A DNA stretch of 21,933 bases, from contig CAXNAA020000375.1 of the NCBI GenBank assembly GCA_964200075.2, forward strand, positions 1 to 21,933, given 5' to 3'. This document shows positions 17,330 to 21,933 of this stretch, in pieces. The notes beneath the pieces were generated by a model that was not told where the DNA came from, did no database searches, and was given only the letters and a program-made list of their open reading frames with translations. A program made the translations under genes and the position numbers. Origin of the DNA: Sphacelaria rigidula. Lineage: Eukaryota > Phaeophyceae > Sphacelariales. The first letter of the stretch is position 1. Every line of letters begins with the position of its first letter.

Positions 17330-17690
17330 CCGGTCGCCCCGGTTCCTCAGTTGGTAACCTCGAAACCCCCTGACGGTTGGGTCGTGGGTTCGAATCTCGG
17401 TGCAGTCACGCGATCTCGGATTTTTTCTCTCACCCTGTCCAACAGTGTAGAGCGAATATGTCGTGGGTATGCAAAGTTCGACTTCACGGTCGATACGGGA
17501 AAGTGGCGGCTGAAGCCCTCTCGCGATAAAAATAAGGAAAGCACCCCAGAAGAAAGGTCGAGAACTAACACGGAAGAAAAAAGAAAAACCCTGTGTTGGC
17601 CTTCCTCCTGTGTGACCCCGGCTGATGCACCCACATATACCGAAAGGTGTAAACTGGCGTCCAGAATAGATGGGATGACAACACACTCAG
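17330..17690 (+). mobile_element. tRNA-derived SINE, full-length (copy C)
   Basis: Starts CCGGTCGCCCC as copy A does. Box A is slightly degraded (TTCCTCAGTTGG, 17343-17354) and box B is GGTTCGAATC at 17387-17396. Then come the family blocks GACGGTTGGGTCGTGGG, GACTTCACGGTCGA and CCTCTCGCGAT, and an A/G-rich internal segment (about 17530-17595). CCTTCCTCCTGTGTGACCCC follows, then the 3' block ATACCGAAAGGTGTA with GGCGTCCAGAATAGATGGGA and a short ACACAC end. This is the best full-length reference copy in the window. Frames across it on both strands are not genes. Confidence 0.85.
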
Positions 17691-18548
17691 CACGGTCATA
17701 CGCGGTTCATTTTTCGACAGATCATGGTTGGCAGAACCATGCATCTAGTATATGTATGTGAACACCGTAACACTTGAAGTTCTTGATCAGCTTATTCGAG
17801 ACGTCAGATGCGTCGGATAACATGCGCTTCGGTGTCCTGGAATGTGAACTGCCGTAGCCATGTGATGTGCCCGTAAGGATGACACGTTTCGAGCCCATCT
17901 TCGTATCTACAAGACTCTCACAACACTTATGTCACCTGGACATTGGACAATGCCTGAGAATATCTATTGCACGAGGTGTTGGGCGAGATGGGGTTTGCGT
18001 GCAATATATCGCAGGTTGGGGTAGTGCTGCACAGGTAGAGGCAAAATCACAAGTTCCCGACTTTCCCCGAGGCGATCCTCCGACCACGCGTGGGAATGTG
18101 CCGCATATTTTCAGATTTTTTTTATTCCAGAACAGCGCAACGCATCGTCAGCGAGCTCGTGCGGAGCAAATTGGGAGCTACCAAAGATGACCTCTCTTAC
18201 AACTTTTCCGACAGACTCTTGATGTCCACAGAGATGTTGATACTCTGTCCGACCCGATAGTATCTCGTGCAAGGTGGTTCGAGGACTGCGATCCGAGTCG
18301 AGTTCGAGCGTACCTTAAGTGGGGAAGGGACGGTCACGACGGCGATGCCGGCAGGATCGAGAGATGGCCAAGCCTGGCACACGTCGTAAAAAGTGTGAGA
18401 ATTGGGACCCGAGGAGATTATCACAGTCGGGTTGAACGGGTATTTGGACGCGTATACGAGGGAGCTGGTGGGAAAAAATGAGAAGTAGGGATATGTGGGG
18501 CTGGTACGGGGTATCTACAAGGAAAGATCGCACCGGGAGAAAATAAAA
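17691..18548. other. No supported gene
   Basis: A 58-codon minus-strand frame (17722-17898, ATG at 17898) reads MGSKRVILTGTSHGYG and onward, but it is too short to support alone. The plus strand at 18200-18548 may include more of LINE-B's 5' part, with frames broken too often to follow. Confidence 0.3.
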
Positions 18549-19638
18549 CTAGAGAACGAACAGCTTGTTGAGGATGAAGCGGGAAAACTGCTACGGTACG
18601 GCATGATGGGTTAGACTCTTTGGAAATGGAAACGACATTTCTTTGCTTAGGTGAATCAAATGTCAGTCATTTTCGACCCAACTATCATGGACAATTTCAC
18701 ACCAATCAATGCTGAAGCTACGTCGTCTGGAGACTTGTTAACCCTGTGAAGCGGAAGGGGCACCGAGACTGACGATACAGCCACGGAACCTGCTGAACTC
18801 TCAAACTTAGATTGATCGGGGTGTCTTCAACATCCCTGTGCTTGTTTCGCAGCATCATCAGTATTGACTGGGTTTCTGGTGAGGTGCCGCAGGAGTTTAA
18901 GGAGGCCATTATCCAAGTGCTACACGAAAGAAGGATAGGACCAAATGCGAAAACTGTACGTGTTACTTGCTCATGGAATATGCTGGTACAGTGCAACACA
19001 AAAAATGCTGCCAACAGGCCCTAAAGCTTCTGCAAGGAGCCATGGAATATCCAGGAAATCAGTGTTGGTTCTGGCGCTAACGATCGACTACCGACACCAT
19101 GTTCTCCGGCTGCTGACACCCGAAGTTGGGACCGACGAGAAATAGCCCGTTGGATATGTGCTTGTCGACCTGCAGAAAGCCTACGAACCCGTCAGCCGTA
19201 CGCTCCCGTGAGAATCGCTCATCCGCTTTGGAGTCTCGCCGCAGATGATCAAGATTATTCGTACGTTCCACACCGTCATAGGAACTCGGGGACAGGTGGA
19301 TGAGAGGAACTATCATATTGGGGTGACCAAACATTTGCCAGATCCCCAGGCAGGGATACTCTATATTCCCGCTCCTCTTTAAATTCTTCTTCGCAACAGT
19401 GGTGACGTGGCTTCGTGCGGTAGACTGTGGCTATTGATTTATATTTGTTTTATCTGGATAATGGGTCGCAGAATAAGGACCCCAGGAATGGGCGCCGGTG
19501 GGGAAGGTACAGCACCCGGAGCGGGGAATGCAGTACGTAGATAACGCAGGCTTAGCCTCGAGGCGCTTCATGCAGTCTGAAACCAACTATCGTGCATTGT
19601 ATAGTCATTTTTTTCATGACAGTTCTAGAGCTGGTTTG

Positions 19639-20896
19639 ACGGGGTGAGCTATCGCGGCATCACGCAAATGAAAAGGTGTCACATGAGGCTAGGTTAAGCA
19701 AAGTAATGTTCGTTGGAGCGTAGACTACGTGGTGGTTTTCAGAAGTTGCGTTTGGGAGACGAAAGGCTACACTAGTGTTTGGAGTCTAATGGGGTATGAA
19801 ACTGTCGTTGTCGGATTGGGCGAGTTAACGTACTGCTCGTTGGAGTCTACACTGCGCAGTGCGTGAGTTGTTAATACGCAAGGTTTGGCAAAACGAGTCC
19901 CAGGTTCGAGTAAGAACGTGATAAAGTGTGATACTGCACCGTTGTTCTTGAGGGTTCGTCAAATAAAATGATGCTCGTGAAAAGCGTAAGATCTGTGGTC
20001 AATCTCGTGTGCTGATGATGCTGCGTTGTGACGTATGTCCAGTGATAGTAGGTTTATGTGATGCAACTACGGAAACAAATCACCTCATTCATTTGCTGGA
20101 GATGGTCGAGCGTATGCGTTTGAAGCAAGATCGATGTCAAAAGAGCGTATATGGGGGGTTTACTGGTGATATCCACCATAAAGACTATGTCAGGACATAA
20201 TGATCATCGTATAAATGTTATGACGGCACTTGTCTGTGCTGTACAGCTCGATGAGGAGGCAGCTGTAGTTGATGCTCAACGTTCTCACTTTCCTTCCTGA
20301 AACGGTAATACTGGGGAGGGACTGGATCTGCGTTCAGATATCTCGACCTTCAGATCTAAAATGTTCCGGTGTAGGAAGGGAGTGTGGTGTCGCGTCACCT
20401 GTTTTGGTCGTTTTTGAGTAGCGAGTGTTCGATCATTGTTTAGGGGCTTGATACAAATATCGGAGCTAGGAGGGACAGCTATGATGATTGTTTAACCAGG
20501 CCAAGCGCGTAACGATGAGACTTCAATCAGAATCGTTGAGCAGGGAGAGAGCAGTCAAAAAAAGGAGGTCGGTAGCTGCGGCTAGTGCGACTTTTTGCGC
20601 ATCAGTTGAAAAACGGTTTGGACCTTCAAATGAGGTATATTTGGTTATTGAGTACGTCGGTCGGAAGATTGCGGAGATAAATTTCTTCGGTTGACTGAGA
20701 TCTGCTGGGTTCCAGAAAGTAAGACACGCAGTGTTTGTTCATTGAAATTTTCATGTACACATATTGTGCACTTGTGTGTGGCGCAGGATGGTTGTGGGAG
20801 CCGTTTTTTTGTGGAGTCCGTGTGCAGGATTGCACAGCATGTTTGTTTTTGATAATTGGAAACTGCGGAGAATACAAGGCAACAGAATACGGGGTG
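19639..20896. mobile_element. Foreign sequence of about 1.24 kb interrupting LINE-B
   Basis: LINE similarity stops after the residues SRAGLT (near 19640) and resumes near 20889. In other LINEs of this general type these points are only about 20-60 residues apart. The octamer ACGGGGTG occurs at both edges (19639-19646 and 20889-20896), which could be an 8-bp target-site duplication of the kind made by hAT- or P-type transposons. No terminal inverted repeats are seen at the inner edges (AGCTATCG versus ATTCTGTT read outward), so the class is open. Confidence 0.45.
20009..20694 (+). pseudogene. Coding-like frames inside the LINE-B insert, unknown
   Basis: Three plus-strand frames follow each other: 20009-20200 (ETNHLIHLLEMVERMRLK), a piece at about 20184-20298 in another phase (RINVMTALVCAVQLDEEAA), and 20488-20694 (LSRERAVKKRRSVAAASA; YLVIEYVGRKIAEINFF). 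Their compositions look like real protein and the first two could be one gene with a small indel. No family is recognised, so they might be a decayed transposon protein or captured host exons. Confidence 0.28.
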
Positions 20897-21191
20897 TCAC
20901 AGTTTACAGTACATCACATCGAGGCGGCCGACCAACGGTACAAACAGACGGCCGGTTCAGTACACCCTGTTGGTGCTATCAGCGAAGATGCGGACAGGTC
21001 CATTGGAATCACTCGCCGCATTTGCGGGCGCATGGACACGCCTCAGAAAGTATCGCTGCAAAATCTACGATTGACCGAATGCTCAACGTGGGGGTAACGG
21101 AAGCTATGCTATATGGACCGTCTACGTAGATTACACACAGAGTACTACGGGGTCGGTGCACTGCGCGCCACATGGTTATTGCTGGGAGTAT

Positions 21192-21249
21192 AGCAAGTGA
21201 AACCCATTCGCGCAAGTGGCTGGCTTACGCGAGAAGGGTTTCACTTGCT
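21192..21249. repeat. Strong 58-bp hairpin
   Basis: A perfect 14-bp inverted repeat AGCAAGTGAAACCC (21192-21205) pairs with 21236-21249. The stem continues inward with CGCG and AAG pairs after a small internal loop, leaving a terminal loop of about 8 bases. It lies inside the decayed LINE-B and disrupts its reading frame. Confidence 0.85.
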
Positions 21250-21696
21250 GCAAGATCCTCTCGCATGGAGATGTGCTTGAGATGGCTATATAAAAAGGTG
21301 CCGGTGCGAAGGTCCGCAAGTACCAACTCTGGTTTGAGTTTTTTTTTTCTCTGGCACGACGAAATACGTTCCCCTGCTCCCGGAGCGCATCATCTTCGTT
21401 CGGTTACTGCTCCCAAAGAAACTGTGTGATCTAAGGGCGATCCCTCGGAATGGGAAACGGAAGGAGTGGTTCGTGGACGACGTTGAGGTCAAAGTCTCGC
21501 AATATTAAAATAGTACCGTCAAAAATGTCAAGGAATGACACCTGGAGGTCGAGAACGGGGTGGAGGAATTCGAGAAAGCATGGCTGCGTGAAAATCTTCG
21601 CCAAGCTGACCTATGGTACAAGTACCAGGCGGCTACTGCACGGAGAGCCGCCAGAAAGGGGAGGAGCGCCACTGCTAGAACACCGACGACATCGTA

Positions 21697-21849
21697 GCTC
21701 GCGAGAAATCAATGATGAACATGACGACCATAGAGGCCGACTTTGTCGCGCTGACTAGAGTATGAGGGTATGTGTGGAGGGACGTACTCATTTGTTGCTT
21801 ACCTTGTTCATCTGGCCACTGACAACGCGTCCCTTTCGAGACAGAGCGG

Positions 21850-21850
<1 letters not shown>
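21697..21850. other. Short gene-less stretch after LINE-B
   Basis: No poly(A) tail or gene seen. Confidence 0.4.

Positions 21851-21879
<29 letters not shown>
21851..21879. repeat. (TG)n microsatellite
   Basis: About 14 uninterrupted TG units directly next to the dispersed repeat copy that follows. Confidence 0.95.
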
Positions 21880-21882
<3 letters not shown>

Positions 21883-21933
21883 CATGATCATGCATGCCGT
21901 AGTCATCCGACCATTAACCTCGCATCCCTACAA
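21877..21933 (+). repeat. Dispersed repeat, inverted copy of 13540-13596, cut by the window end
   Basis: About 49 of 56 bases match the reverse complement of 13540-13596. Here the repeat abuts the (TG)n tract and continues beyond the window. Confidence 0.75.

Larger units (their letters stand above)
18549..21696 (+). pseudogene. LINE-B: decayed non-LTR retrotransposon with RT core
   Basis: A non-LTR reverse transcriptase can be followed across many frameshifts. In order: a pre-RT segment (DEAGKLLRYG, about 18549-18640; FDPTIMDNFTPINAEA, about 18670-18720); the RT N-terminus (SGEVPQEFKEAIIQVLH, about 18870-18925); motif A region (LVDLQKAYEPVSRTLP, about 19160-19210, then RFGVSPQMIKIIRTFH); a block FPLLFKFFFATV near 19360-19395; and motif C as Y-V-D-N at 19534-19545, where the catalytic second Asp is lost. 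After foreign sequence it resumes at 20889: IEAADQRYKQTAGS, GAISEDADRSIGITRR, WTRLRKYRCKIYD and GVTEAMLYG. Later parts are PRNGKRKEWFVDDVE (21430-21507) and an Ala/Arg-rich end to TAG 21694. It is a different family from LINE-A. Not functional. Confidence 0.8.

Noticed and set aside
21288-21298. TATATAAAAAG, TATA-like
   Set aside because: It lies inside decayed LINE-B sequence with no gene following.
1-21933. CRISPR arrays, bacterial operons, rRNA or true tRNA genes, defence or biosynthetic clusters
   Set aside because: None seen. The tandem arrays lack spacer structure, and the only tRNA-like sequences are SINE heads without a complete cloverleaf.

Overview
The window looks like non-coding or accessory DNA from a eukaryotic nuclear genome. 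It is dominated by dead or non-autonomous retroelements, simple repeats and decayed open frames. I see no operons, ribosome binding sites, CRISPR array, rRNA or true tRNA gene. The organism cannot be fixed from sequence alone. The mix of a Ty1/copia element, two kinds of LINE reverse transcriptase, a tRNA-headed SINE and very low coding density fits a repeat-rich multicellular alga (a brown alga is my guess, low confidence) or another protist or invertebrate.

Layout. Positions 1-5250 hold no convincing gene. They carry a 472-bp near-perfect foldback (969-1440), a coding-like minus-strand frame with one stop (1947-2478), a SINE tail fragment (2827-2874), and a short SINE copy (3308-3541) running into an (AC)n array and a heptamer array. 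Positions 5251-5980 contain two short coding-like frames of unknown nature. Positions 6166-10297 are a complete Ty1/copia-type LTR element: its 401-bp LTRs differ at only two sites, yet its gag-protease-integrase frame has seven nonsense codons and its reverse transcriptase and RNase H are missing. Positions 10634-10984 hold a minus-strand SINE. Positions 11712-13350 hold a 5'-truncated LINE fragment (LINE-A) with a tandemly duplicated 3' end. Positions 13540-17300 contain a diverged dispersed repeat and several decayed, protein-like frames of unknown origin, including a Cys-rich one at 15414-16162. Positions 17330-17690 are a full-length SINE. Positions 18549-21696 are a second LINE of a different family (LINE-B), in many frames, interrupted by about 1.24 kb of foreign sequence. 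The last bases repeat 13540-13596 in inverted orientation.

How the parts relate. Nothing here works as a cellular pathway. The most informative object is the copia element: young LTRs combined with a long-dead polyprotein imply that it was copied in trans by proteins of another element, so it behaves as a parasite of an autonomous relative. An intact 146-codon acidic frame sits where reverse transcriptase should be, followed by a 51-codon membrane-helix frame overlapping it by ATGA. The SINEs probably depend on a LINE partner, but no shared 3' tail with LINE-A or LINE-B is visible. I did not find an undescribed defence or metabolic system.
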